A DNA stretch of 64,000 nt from RDXT01 sp033762375. Its GTDB lineage: Bacteria; Bacteroidota; Bacteroidia; J057. The notes under the pieces were generated by a model. The model made no database searches. It was not told where the DNA came from and saw only the letters and a list, made by a program, of their open reading frames with translations. Of the stretch, positions 34,435 through 42,679 are shown one piece after another (the stretch's first letter is position 1; each line of letters opens with the position of its first letter). Location: contig JANRLQ010000026.1 of the NCBI GenBank assembly GCA_033762375.1, positions 248,001-312,000 of the forward strand, in the 5' to 3' direction. The position numbers were made by a program, and so were the translations under genes.

Positions 34435-34558
34435 ATCAGGCTATTGTGAGGGACAAATCTAGCAGGAAAACCGGATATTCAACCGCTCATGTGATTGGCA
34501 TTTGTAATTACCTTCCCTAATTTGCTGAAGTAAGCTAACCCTGTAGTCTTTTTATATT

Positions 34559-36211
34559 ATGTTTCCCTCTGTAAATCCCACCACTACGCCTGCCTGGCAA
34601 TTGCTTCGGGCGCACTACGAGCAGATGCGCCAGACGCATATGCGAGACCTTTTTGCGGCAGACCCTCAGCGATTTGCGTCTTTTACCCTGCACTTTGAAG
34701 ACATCCTGCTCGATTGCTCCAAAAATATCGTGACCCGGGAGACCATGGACCTGCTGCGGGACCTGGCTCATGCTTGTGAGTTGCCTGCCGCCATACAGGC
34801 TATGTTTGCGGGGGAGGCCATCAACATGACGGAGGGACGGGCAGTCCTCCATACTGCCCTTCGCAACCAAAGCGGAACCCCCGTACTGGTGGACGGACAG
34901 GATGTAATGCCTGACGTACAGGCGGTACTGGCGCAGATGCGGGACTTCTCCGGTCGTCTCTTGCGCGGTGAGTTGCGTGGATATACGGGCAAGCCGATTA
35001 CCGACATCGTCAACATAGGCATCGGCGGATCTGACCTGGGCCCGGTCATGGTCACAGAGGCACTGCGTCCTTATTGGCAGGGGATACGGCCGCATTTTGT
35101 CTCCAATGTGGACGGTACCCATATCGCTGAGGTGCTCAAGCGGGTCTCACCGGAGACGACGATGTTTATGATCGCCTCCAAGACCTTCACGACCCAGGAG
35201 ACCATGACCAATGCCCAGACAGCCCGGACCTGGTTTATGGCAGCAGCGCAGGATGAAGCCTTTATCAGCCAGCATTTTGTGGCTATTTCTACCAATGAAA
35301 AAGCAGTAACCGCCTTCGGCATTGACCGTGACAATATGTTTGGGTTCTGGGACTGGGTCGGAGGGCGGTATTCCCTCTGGTCTGCTATCGGACTCTCCAT
35401 CGCCTGCACCATCGGATATGATCATTTCGAGTCATTGCTGGCCGGCGCTTATGCGATGGATCACCACTTCCGCACGACAGAGCTGACGCATAACCTGCCG
35501 GTCACCCTGGCCCTGATCGGCATCTGGTATAACAATTTTTTTGGGGCAGAAACGGAGGCAATCCTGCCCTATGACCAGTACATGCTCCGGTTTCCGGCTT
35601 ACTTCCAGCAGGGCAATATGGAAAGTAATGGCAAATACGTGGACCGGAATGGCCAACCTGTGACCTACCAGACAGGACCCGTGATCTGGGGAGAGCCCGG
35701 CACGAATGGCCAACATGCTTTTTATCAACTGATTCACCAGGGCTCCAAGCTGATCCCCTGTGACTTCCTGGCGCCTGCGATGAGCCACAACCCCCTTGGA
35801 GACCATCACCTGAAGCTCCTCTCCAATTTTTTTGCACAGACTGAGGCCCTGATGGCAGGCAAAACCGAGGCAGAGGTAGTGGCAGAACTCGAAAAAAGTG
35901 GCATGGCACCGGATGCCATCCGGCAATTGGCACCTTTTAAGGTGTTTCAGGGCAATAAACCCACTAATTCGATCCTCTTCAAGCAGCTTACACCGCGCAC
36001 ACTGGGCAGCCTCATCGCGCTGTATGAGCACAAAATTTTTGTGCAGGGTGTGATCTGGAATATTTTCAGCTTTGATCAGTGGGGCGTCGAACTGGGCAAA
36101 CAACTCGCCAACCGGATTCTGCCGGAGCTACATGATGCGGCGGCTGTCACGACGCACGACAGCTCTACCAATGGACTGATTAATGCCTACAAGCACATGC
36201 GCCTGGGCTGA
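34559..36211 (+). CDS. pgi: glucose-6-phosphate isomerase
   Basis: Glucose-6-phosphate isomerase interconverts glucose-6-phosphate and fructose-6-phosphate. It has the full 550 residues of the long bacterial class. Signatures: IVNIGIGGSDLGPVMVTEAL, MFMIASKTFTTQETMTNA, GFWDWVGGRYSLWSAIGLSI, the catalytic QQGNMESNGKYVDRNG, WGEPGTNGQHAFYQLIHQG, and the C-terminal FSFDQWGVELGKQLANRI. A -7-like TAATTTG with TTTG upstream precedes the gene. A strong terminator follows. Confidence 0.98.
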   Translation: MFPSVNPTTTPAWQLLRAHYEQMRQTHMRDLFAADPQRFASFTLHFEDILLDCSKNIVTRETMDLLRDLAHACELPAAIQAMFAGEAINMTEGRAVLHTALRNQSGTPVLVDGQDVMPDVQAVLAQMRDFSGRLLRGELRGYTGKPITDIVNIGIGGSDLGPVMVTEALRPYWQGIRPHFVSNVDGTHIAEVLKRVSPETTMFMIASKTFTTQETMTNAQTARTWFMAAAQDEAFISQHFVAISTNEKAVTAFGIDRDNMFGFWDWVGGRYSLWSAIGLSIACTIGYDHFESLLAGAYAMDHHFRTTELTHNLPVTLALIGIWYNNFFGAETEAILPYDQYMLRFPAYFQQGNMESNGKYVDRNGQPVTYQTGPVIWGEPGTNGQHAFYQLIHQGSKLIPCDFLAPAMSHNPLGDHHLKLLSNFFAQTEALMAGKTEAEVVAELEKSGMAPDAIRQLAPFKVFQGNKPTNSILFKQLTPRTLGSLIALYEHKIFVQGVIWNIFSFDQWGVELGKQLANRILPELHDAAAVTTHDSSTNGLINAYKHMRLG

Positions 36212-36239
36212 CCCTATCCGACATTGTGATCACCTGATG

Positions 36240-36263
36240 ACCCGGCCCTGTGCCGGGTTTTTT
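36240..36263 (+). terminator. intrinsic terminator of pgi
   Basis: ACCCGGC (36240-36246) pairs with GCCGGGT (36252-36258); a run of six T follows. Confidence 0.85.
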
Positions 36264-36421
36264 GGTGCCCCTGGCGGATGTAATGATCCGAGACATATTT
36301 TATGGTGCACAAGAGACATTCTTAGTATATTCCCAAAACTTCAGCCTCAGGCCTCACGTTAGGAGTGATACGAGCCACAGGCCCGGCTGTCAGTTGTAAC
36401 CACTGCTTCACGTATCTGCTG

Positions 36422-39400
36422 ATGAAAACGCTGCAAATCAATACCTTCCGGTTTCTGGGCCGTTATGGCCTGCTGATCCTGCTCGGAGTGACGGGCGTGT
36501 CCGCTATGGCACAGGTCGAAAAACCCTTTCAGGATACCCGCCGCTGGCTGATGGTCTCTACCACACAAACTGATGTGTACTATACGGGCGATCATGAGGC
36601 CGAAGCCCAGCAGGTAGCCCGGTACGCCGACCTGGCGCGGTTTGAAGCCGGTAAACTGTTTGACTTTAAGAGTCAGGTACGGTATCAGCTGGTACTGGTG
36701 TTTCAGCCAGAAGACCTCCAGACAACCAATTTTGATCTGCAAAAACCAGAACCCCGGTCCGGTCTTTTTTATTCGCCCCAGCAGGTGGCTTTTGTGGTAC
36801 ATCCCGGCCACCAACCCGGGTTATATGAAGAAGTAAAACGTGCTGTCACCCGTTTGATCCTCCGGGAGTTTACCTCAGAGAGTACGCTGGGCAGCCAGCT
36901 TCAGGCGCACCTGCTCCTGTATGAGGCTCCCTGGTTTTATGAAGGCCTGGCGGACTATGTAGCCACCGGATGGACTTATGAAGACGAGGCCTGGATCGCC
37001 AGCCTGAACCGTACGGACCTGGCTGCGCTGGCGCAGGAGGGTGATGCCCCCATCAACCGGGTAGTCCGCAAGTCCGTATGGCACTACATTACCCATGAGC
37101 ACGGCGAGAGCAAGCTGATCGAGATTTTATATCTCGTCACCATCAATCACTCGATTGAGTCAGGGATTATATCCGTGCTGGGCATCACCCTGCCTACCCT
37201 TACGACCCGGTGGCGGGAGTATATGACTCGGCGTATGTATCAGCAGAACAAAGACCGGCTGGGGCCGGATGCCTGGCAGGATGCTATTCAGATCCCGCTT
37301 CGGGCCGGGCAGCGGATCACCCAGGCTGTATGGAGCAAGTCGAGCCAGCAAGTAGCCCTGTACATAGATCAGCAGGGGCAGCAGCAGGTGTATGTATATG
37401 ACCTGACCTCACACAAACTCATGCCACTGCCTATTGTGTCCGGCCTTGCCCGCGAGGACGCACATATGCTGGACGTTCATCAGGCACTGGCGATCCATCC
37501 TGATGGGCAACTACTCGTCGCATCCCGCTGGGAACGTCAGCGTACGGTCCTGGCTTATTATGACTTTGGGACCGGTGAACTCACGGAGCAGAAGCTGCCC
37601 GCCAACATAGACCGGGTGATGGCGCTGGCCTGGTCACATGATGGTAAGTCTATCGCTGTATCTGCCCTGAGCAATGGATATGCCCGCCTGTATCTGACAC
37701 ACCCGGGTCAGGCCGATCTGGAACTCCTCACTACTCCGGATGCAGATGTGCTGGACCCAGCCTGGAGCCTTGATGATCAAAGTCTTATCTATGCCGCCAA
37801 TCCAGCCCCGACGACCGGAGATCTACCCATACCAGCGTATAAACGCACCTTTGACCTGTACCGGCTTGAGTTGAGCAGCGGCACCAGCACACCTCTCACC
37901 GAGACCCCCCTGATACAGGAACGTATACCCTCGGCTATCAGCAGTTTTGAGGTTGCCTTTCTGACAGACGTTTCTGGCATCCCCAATGTGAGCAAACTGA
38001 ATCTCTTCACCCGCGCCCAATTTCCCGTATCTGACCTGGCGGGCGGCATCCTCCACCTGCAGGCATATGAAACGCAGGCCCTTGCCGTTGTTCCGAAAGG
38101 GGGTGAGCAAAACTTGTATCTCGTCCTGTGGCAGACCCTGGATATCCACCCCGCCCCAGAACCCACTCTGCTGCGCCTGGAGCGCAATGCCAGTGCCCAG
38201 GCACAACGTCCATTGCCCGCAAGACCTGTCTTACCGGCGGCTCCTGCGGCATCTCCTGCACCAGATACGGCGGCCAAGGTTCAGACTCCGGTTCGTTTTT
38301 ATATTTTTGACGAAGAATCCGAGCCCTATGATGTCAAAAAGCCTGCCCGCCGGGATGAGCCTGTCGCATCAGACAATCGCATGATTCAGACCGTATTTGG
38401 CCAGCAGTCAGCTCCGGTACTAAGCGAAATAGAAGTCTCGGAGGGTAAAACAGCGGTTTCACCCTGGCAAAACCAGTACATCGGGCTGGGTCTGGTATAT
38501 GATCCGGTCGCCAAGATCAGTGCCCGATTGGATATGGGCTTCCAGGATCTGCTGCGCAGACACCAGCTTGACCTGACGATTGTGCCAGCCTTTAATTTTC
38601 GCAACAGCCAGTCTAATATCCGCTACTCATATCTCCCCCATCGGGTAGACTTTTTTGCAGAAGGAGGGCATACCTCCCGCCGTATCCGCGAAAATGTTCT
38701 TTTTCAGGGCGATACGGCTACTATTTTTCGATTTGATCAGCTCCGGCTCTACACCGGGGCACGGTATCCGATCAATACACATCTTGCGCTGGAGGGCGGT
38801 ATTGGCGCGCGGTATATAGACCGAAAAGACCAGCGCCTGCGACGCAATGACCTTGAAAACGCCCGGGAGTATCTGGCAGGTGCCTATGTGACACTTACCT
38901 ACCGCAACGTCAAACACACAGACGGATTCAGATATGCCGGTACGGAAGCCCGGGTCAATGTGTCTTCCCACTACTCACTCAGCCGGAGTATGCCAGCATT
39001 TCACCGTGCCAGTGCTGATATCCGGCATTATCAGCAGGTATACCAGCGGATAGTACTGGCGACCCGCCTCGGTGCTTCCGTCACCTTACCCCGCCAAAAC
39101 ACCCAGGTCTATATGGGGGGCGTGGACGCGCTGCTGCACCGGCCTATTATTTTCCAGAACAGCGAAGACAATTTTATCCGGCCCGTGATCACAGATACAT
39201 CACTCTATGGGATTCACTTCCTGGAGTATGTAGCACCTGTACGAGGATTCCGGCAGGCAGCACGTGATGGCTCCCGGTATGTCGTAGCCAACCTTGAGTT
39301 GCGCATCCCGGTATCGCGGCTATCCACCCGGAGCCTGCCCGGTAAGGCTGTGTACGCGCTGGAGGTGGTACCATTTCTGGATGCGGGTACGGTGTGGGAG

Positions 39401-39628
39401 GAAGGAAATCCTTTCTCACAAAAAAAACCCACTGATACACAATTCATTACCAATGGGCCTATCACCGTCAAACTTCAGACGCTCAAGAGTCCGTTTCTGA
39501 TCGGATTTGGGAGCGGGCTGCGGTTAAATATGCTCGGCTGGTCTCTGCGCACAGACCTGGCCTGGGGCATAGATGACTATACCGTACAGCGGCCTGTATT
39601 TACCACAGCTCTGGCCCGCAGCTTTTGA
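36422..39628 (+). CDS. TolB-propeller/outer-membrane barrel protein
   Basis: This 1068-residue secreted protein has three parts. Residues 35-280 resemble a peptidase-MA-like domain (PWFYEGLADYVATGWTYEDE with an xxGLAxY consensus but without a clear HExxH). Residues 300-620 form a WD40/TolB-like propeller (HDGKSIAVSALSNGYARLYL; DPAWSLDDQSLIYAANP). The C-terminal 400 residues form a BamA/surface-antigen-like barrel (YSLSRSMPAFHRASADIRHY, GFGSGLRLNMLGWSLRTDLA WG) ending in Phe. Such proteins in Bacteroidota are often annotated as translocation protein TolB-like; the function is unknown. Start is taken at 36422 (MKTLQINTF, signal peptide to about residue 30). The GT4 gene begins directly after. 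Confidence 0.83.
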   Translation: MKTLQINTFRFLGRYGLLILLGVTGVSAMAQVEKPFQDTRRWLMVSTTQTDVYYTGDHEAEAQQVARYADLARFEAGKLFDFKSQVRYQLVLVFQPEDLQTTNFDLQKPEPRSGLFYSPQQVAFVVHPGHQPGLYEEVKRAVTRLILREFTSESTLGSQLQAHLLLYEAPWFYEGLADYVATGWTYEDEAWIASLNRTDLAALAQEGDAPINRVVRKSVWHYITHEHGESKLIEILYLVTINHSIESGIISVLGITLPTLTTRWREYMTRRMYQQNKDRLGPDAWQDAIQIPLRAGQRITQAVWSKSSQQVALYIDQQGQQQVYVYDLTSHKLMPLPIVSGLAREDAHMLDVHQALAIHPDGQLLVASRWERQRTVLAYYDFGTGELTEQKLPANIDRVMALAWSHDGKSIAVSALSNGYARLYLTHPGQADLELLTTPDADVLDPAWSLDDQSLIYAANPAPTTGDLPIPAYKRTFDLYRLELSSGTSTPLTETPLIQERIPSAISSFEVAFLTDVSGIPNVSKLNLFTRAQFPVSDLAGGILHLQAYETQALAVVPKGGEQNLYLVLWQTLDIHPAPEPTLLRLERNASAQAQRPLPARPVLPAAPAASPAPDTAAKVQTPVRFYIFDEESEPYDVKKPARRDEPVASDNRMIQTVFGQQSAPVLSEIEVSEGKTAVSPWQNQYIGLGLVYDPVAKISARLDMGFQDLLRRHQLDLTIVPAFNFRNSQSNIRYSYLPHRVDFFAEGGHTSRRIRENVLFQGDTATIFRFDQLRLYTGARYPINTHLALEGGIGARYIDRKDQRLRRNDLENAREYLAGAYVTLTYRNVKHTDGFRYAGTEARVNVSSHYSLSRSMPAFHRASADIRHYQQVYQRIVLATRLGASVTLPRQNTQVYMGGVDALLHRPIIFQNSEDNFIRPVITDTSLYGIHFLEYVAPVRGFRQAARDGSRYVVANLELRIPVSRLSTRSLPGKAVYALEVVPFLDAGTVWEEGNPFSQKKPTDTQFITNGPITVKLQTLKSPFLIGFGSGLRLNMLGWSLRTDLAWGIDDYTVQRPVFTTALARSF

Positions 39629-39630
39629 GT

Positions 39631-40824
39631 ATGCATATTGGTGTATTGTCTGATCCCTCACACTTTCATACCCAGAAGTGGGTCAAGGGGTTGCGGGAAG
39701 CAGGTGCCCGGGTGACGGTTTTCAGTTTTTCACCCTACCGTTTGCCGGATGTACCATGCGTGCAGATTGTGCCGAGATATACGTGGCGCGGGCGTATTAC
39801 CTACGCCAGTTACCTCTTCAGTGGAGACCGGCTGGCCCGCGCCCTGCGGGCCGCAGCCATAGACGTGCTGAACCCAATCAACGTCACCCCCTACGGAGTA
39901 TGGGCCGCTGGCAGTGGCTTCCGTCCTGTGGCCAGCATCGCGATGGGTGCGGATATTCTGGAGTATCCCCCACCACGATACGCAGCCTCCAGGGTGACGC
40001 GTACCTGGGAGAGCCGTGGCGCCCGAGGCCCTATACAATACCTGCTTGATACTGGCAAGCGTGTGTGCTTCCGGCAGGCAGTCAAGTGGGCCTTGCACAA
40101 GGCTGACCTCGTCACAGGAGACAACCGTGTGCTGACGGAGGCCGTAACGGCGTGGTTTGGCATCCCGCCTGAGCGGGTGAAGCTCAACCGCTGGGGCGTA
40201 GAGCCTGAACTCTTTGTGCCGAGACCTGACCGGATTGCATGGCTGCGTGAAAAACTGCAACTACCAGAAGGGAGTTTGGTGGTCCTGAGTCCCCGGGGGC
40301 TCAAACCTGTCTACCAGGCCGACATCATCCTGGATGCCTTTGAGCGGCTGCTGCCGGATCTTCCGGCACATGTGATCCTGGTAGCCTTGACAGCTGGGTA
40401 CACACCCGCACCTGCACTGGCAGCCCAAGCCCGCAGGATGGAGGCGACCTGGTCTAATTTCAGGGTGGTGTGGGAGGTGCTGGACCGGACAGACATGTGC
40501 CAACTCTGGAATCTCACCCAGGTCATGATCAATATTCCCGCCTATGACGGATACTCCAATGCGCTGAGCGAAGCCCGGTACCTGGGTGTCATACCGGTCG
40601 TAAACCGGATCCCGGCGCATGAGGAGATCGTCGTCCATGAGGAGACTGCCTGGATCACCGACCCGGCTGATGCGGACACCCTGGCGGAGGACCTGCATCG
40701 TATCATCCTGAACCCGACCCGGTTTCAGACACGGTATCACCCCGCCAATGAGGCGTGGATCAGACACGAAGCCCTCCTGCGTCAGAATGCCCACCGATTT
40801 GTCGAAGACTGTAAATCCTTGTAA
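39631..40824 (+). CDS. GT4-type glycosyltransferase
   Basis: This 397-residue GT-B fold glycosyltransferase starts at ATG 39631 (MHIGVLSDPSHFHTQKWV); a TTG at 39625 overlapping the previous stop is less likely. N-terminal acceptor domain with WGVEPELFVPRP at the linker, then the donor-binding half with VVLSPRGLKPVYQADIILDA and the signature EARYLGVIPVVNRIPAHEEI V. It transfers a sugar from a nucleotide donor to an unknown acceptor, probably in cell-surface polysaccharide synthesis. It ends in TAA that is the first part of the IS target-site duplication (40822-40824), so the original 3' flank now lies beyond the IS at 42015. Confidence 0.87.
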   Translation: MHIGVLSDPSHFHTQKWVKGLREAGARVTVFSFSPYRLPDVPCVQIVPRYTWRGRITYASYLFSGDRLARALRAAAIDVLNPINVTPYGVWAAGSGFRPVASIAMGADILEYPPPRYAASRVTRTWESRGARGPIQYLLDTGKRVCFRQAVKWALHKADLVTGDNRVLTEAVTAWFGIPPERVKLNRWGVEPELFVPRPDRIAWLREKLQLPEGSLVVLSPRGLKPVYQADIILDAFERLLPDLPAHVILVALTAGYTPAPALAAQARRMEATWSNFRVVWEVLDRTDMCQLWNLTQVMINIPAYDGYSNALSEARYLGVIPVVNRIPAHEEIVVHEETAWITDPADADTLAEDLHRIILNPTRFQTRYHPANEAWIRHEALLRQNAHRFVEDCKSL

Positions 40825-40831
40825 TACAGGC
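40822..40831. repeat. left target-site duplication of the ISAs1 element
   Basis: TAATACAGGC is repeated identically at 42015-42024, immediately outside the inverted repeats. The first three bases are the stop codon of the glycosyltransferase gene. Confidence 0.8.
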
Positions 40832-42014
40832 AAGGGCTAACGCATCTCCAAGTGCTGTAATATTTCCTTTCTGAAACTTGCATTCCGCGCAGCTTGTTTT
40901 CGCATGCGTTTCATGCTCATTTTCGGGTAGAAAGTTTTCATGGCCTTCAGGAGGTTCAGGGCGGCTTTTCGGAGCAGGGCAATGTTGTGGGCCGCATTTT
41001 CACTCCGCTTGCGGTCCATATCTTCTCTGAAAACCATGTCCAGACACCAATGGAGGTTGTTTTCAATGGCCCAGTGTCCCCGAACCCAGGCCTGCAGCTC
41101 CCCGGCAGTGCCGCCAGTCGAGCTGATGTAAAAACTTGTTTCGGTTTCCGTTTTTTGTTCTGTCAACAATTCTCTCGTCCGCTCGATCCGGACCAGTTGC
41201 TTTAGTCCCGGCCACTTTTCCGGTTCCGACAGCCAGCCCAAATCGTTGATCACACTCACCTTCCGGGTCTCAATCCGGCTCCTGTTTTTTTCGATTGTTT
41301 CATGGGTATCCGTCACCTCGGCCCGTTTGAAAGAGTCTTCAACCTCCTCAAGCAGGGTCTGCTGGTTGCCTTTGACTGGAAGAACGTAGTGTCCTTCTGC
41401 TTCTATAATTTGCTCAGCAATAGCCCTTTGTGTTCCCATCGCATCAATTGTGATGACTGCCCCTTTGATACTCAGCATCCTTAGCAACACCGGAATAGCA
41501 GTGATCTCGTTGGATTTTTCTGCCGTAGCCACCTGCCCCAACACCATCCCTCCGTTATGGCCATAGGCGCTGACAGCGTGCAGAGCCTTGATGTCGTTGT
41601 GCTTGTTGTGGCTTCGCCGGGAGGTTTTCCCATCAATATTGATCAGCGGCTGTTCTGACACTTGCAGCCAGGCAGATACCCACGCACTGAAATTCTGGCT
41701 AAACTCATGAGGATCAATCATTCCCATCACCCGATTAATCGTGTCATGCGAAGGAATCCCCCACTCATAAGGGTAATGGGTGCGCAGCCAGTCGAGCTGA
41801 TCGTAGCCGAAATCTTCCACGTCTTCCCAATCTTCACAGTCGCAAACCAGCGCCGTGAGCACCAAAAACAGAATTTCAGGAAGAGGGTAGCGCACCTGAG
41901 AGGCGTTGCGGGGATCTGTCATCTGGCTAAAATAGATCGAAATCGACTCCAATGGGCTGTTCATCTTCTTTTTTCAGAAAGATATTTCATTTTTTTGGAG
42001 ATGCGCTAGCCCTG
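40832..42014. mobile_element. ISAs1-family insertion sequence (1183 bp)
   Basis: The element is bounded by imperfect 20-base terminal inverted repeats: AAGGGCTAACGCATCTCCAA at 40832-40851 and, on the minus strand, CAGGGCTAGCGCATCTCCAA at 41995-42014 (18 of 20 identical). A 10-base TSD (TAATACAGGC) flanks it at 40822-40831 and 42015-42024, which fits this family. A single intact transposase gene fills it on the minus strand. The sequence inside is visibly lower in G+C than neighbouring genes. The insertion is at the exact end of the GT4 gene and just before gcvH. Confidence 0.93.
40837..41964 (-). CDS. ISAs1-family transposase
   Basis: This 375-residue DDE transposase has family features: MTDPRNASQVRYPLPEILFL, VLTALVCDCEDWEDVEDFG, the first Asp in INIDGKTSRRSHNKHND, the second Asp in AVITIDAMGTQRAIAEQI, and a later WAIENNLHWCLDMVFRED segment. 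The frame is complete with no stop or shift, and the stop codon lies inside the left inverted repeat, so the copy is likely functional. It catalyses cut-and-paste or copy transposition of the element. Confidence 0.95.
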   Translation of the reverse strand: MNSPLESISIYFSQMTDPRNASQVRYPLPEILFLVLTALVCDCEDWEDVEDFGYDQLDWLRTHYPYEWGIPSHDTINRVMGMIDPHEFSQNFSAWVSAWLQVSEQPLINIDGKTSRRSHNKHNDIKALHAVSAYGHNGGMVLGQVATAEKSNEITAIPVLLRMLSIKGAVITIDAMGTQRAIAEQIIEAEGHYVLPVKGNQQTLLEEVEDSFKRAEVTDTHETIEKNRSRIETRKVSVINDLGWLSEPEKWPGLKQLVRIERTRELLTEQKTETETSFYISSTGGTAGELQAWVRGHWAIENNLHWCLDMVFREDMDRKRSENAAHNIALLRKAALNLLKAMKTFYPKMSMKRMRKQAARNASFRKEILQHLEMR

Positions 42015-42024
42015 TAATACAGGC
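42015..42024. repeat. right target-site duplication of the ISAs1 element
   Basis: Identical copy of the left TSD (TAATACAGGC). It marks where the original sequence resumes. Confidence 0.8.
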
Positions 42025-42033
42025 AAAGTCTTC

Positions 42034-42063
42034 TTGTTTTTACCAAAATGTATCGTACATTCG
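42034..42063 (+). promoter_or_regulatory. likely gcvH promoter
   Basis: TTG (42034-42036) is 19 bases from TACATTCG (42056-42063), which differs from TAnnTTTG at one base. It starts only 20 bases from the right end of the IS. Confidence 0.45.
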
Positions 42064-42097
42064 GCCAACTTTTATTTTCACGATTTCATTCTGGTAT

Positions 42098-42478
42098 ATG
42101 TATTTACCCGAAAATCTTCTCTACACCAAAGAGCACGAGTGGGTCCGGCTGGACGGCGATATCGCTACCATCGGCATTACGGACTTTGCCCAGAGCGAAC
42201 TGGGAGACATCGTGTACGTCGAAATTGAAACGCTGCACCAAAGTGTGGAACGAGGCGGAATCTTCGGAACGGTAGAAGCTGTCAAAACGGTCTCCGATCT
42301 TTTTATGCCCCTGCTCGGTACCGTAATCGCTGTCAACGAAAAACTCAACAAAAATCCTGAGCTGGTCAATAGCGATCCGTATGGTGAAGGCTGGATGATA
42401 CGGGTACAGTTGGAGGAAGGCCCTGATGGAGCCGACCTGCTCACGTCATCTGAATACACCAAAATGGTAGGTGCCTGA
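42098..42478 (+). CDS. gcvH: glycine cleavage system H protein
   Basis: H protein carries the aminomethyl group on a lipoyl arm between the P, T and L proteins of glycine cleavage. The 126 residues are typical. Motifs: LYTKEHEWVRLDGDIATIGI, TDFAQSELGDIVYVEI and the lipoylation site Lys63 in FGTVEAVKTVSDLFMPL. NSDPYGEGWMIRVQL closes the fold. The gcvP and gcvT genes are not in the window. No glycine riboswitch-like fold is visible upstream; the right end of the IS lies about 80 bases away. Confidence 0.97.
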   Translation: MYLPENLLYTKEHEWVRLDGDIATIGITDFAQSELGDIVYVEIETLHQSVERGGIFGTVEAVKTVSDLFMPLLGTVIAVNEKLNKNPELVNSDPYGEGWMIRVQLEEGPDGADLLTSSEYTKMVGA

Positions 42479-42515
42479 TCAGGCCCTTCTGACAAGTTGC
42501 TTTTGCAGTACAACG

Positions 42516-42554
42516 CAATGCCGAAGGGAATAACACCTGCAGGCATTGTTTTTT
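42516..42554 (+). terminator. possible intrinsic terminator of gcvH
   Basis: CAATGCC (42516-42522) pairs with GGCATTG (42542-42548), followed by six T. The 19-base loop is long, so confidence is moderate. Confidence 0.5.
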
Positions 42555-42679
42555 ATTTTATGGCGATCCCCTTTTTGCAGACAGGTAAGAAAATATGCAG
42601 GAGCGGTGTACACCCTTCTGCTGTTCCTACGTAATATTAGGTGTTGCTGGGAGACCGGCCCCTTAACCTTCCTTACCTT

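Noticed and set aside
39625..39630. TTG start for the glycosyltransferase overlapping the previous stop
   Set aside because: The ATG at 39631 gives the usual MHIGVLSD start of the family, and ATG is the stronger codon.
42025..42097. Possible glycine riboswitch upstream of gcvH
   Set aside because: Only about 70 bases separate the IS from the ATG and no paired aptamer-like structure is visible; a promoter fits better.
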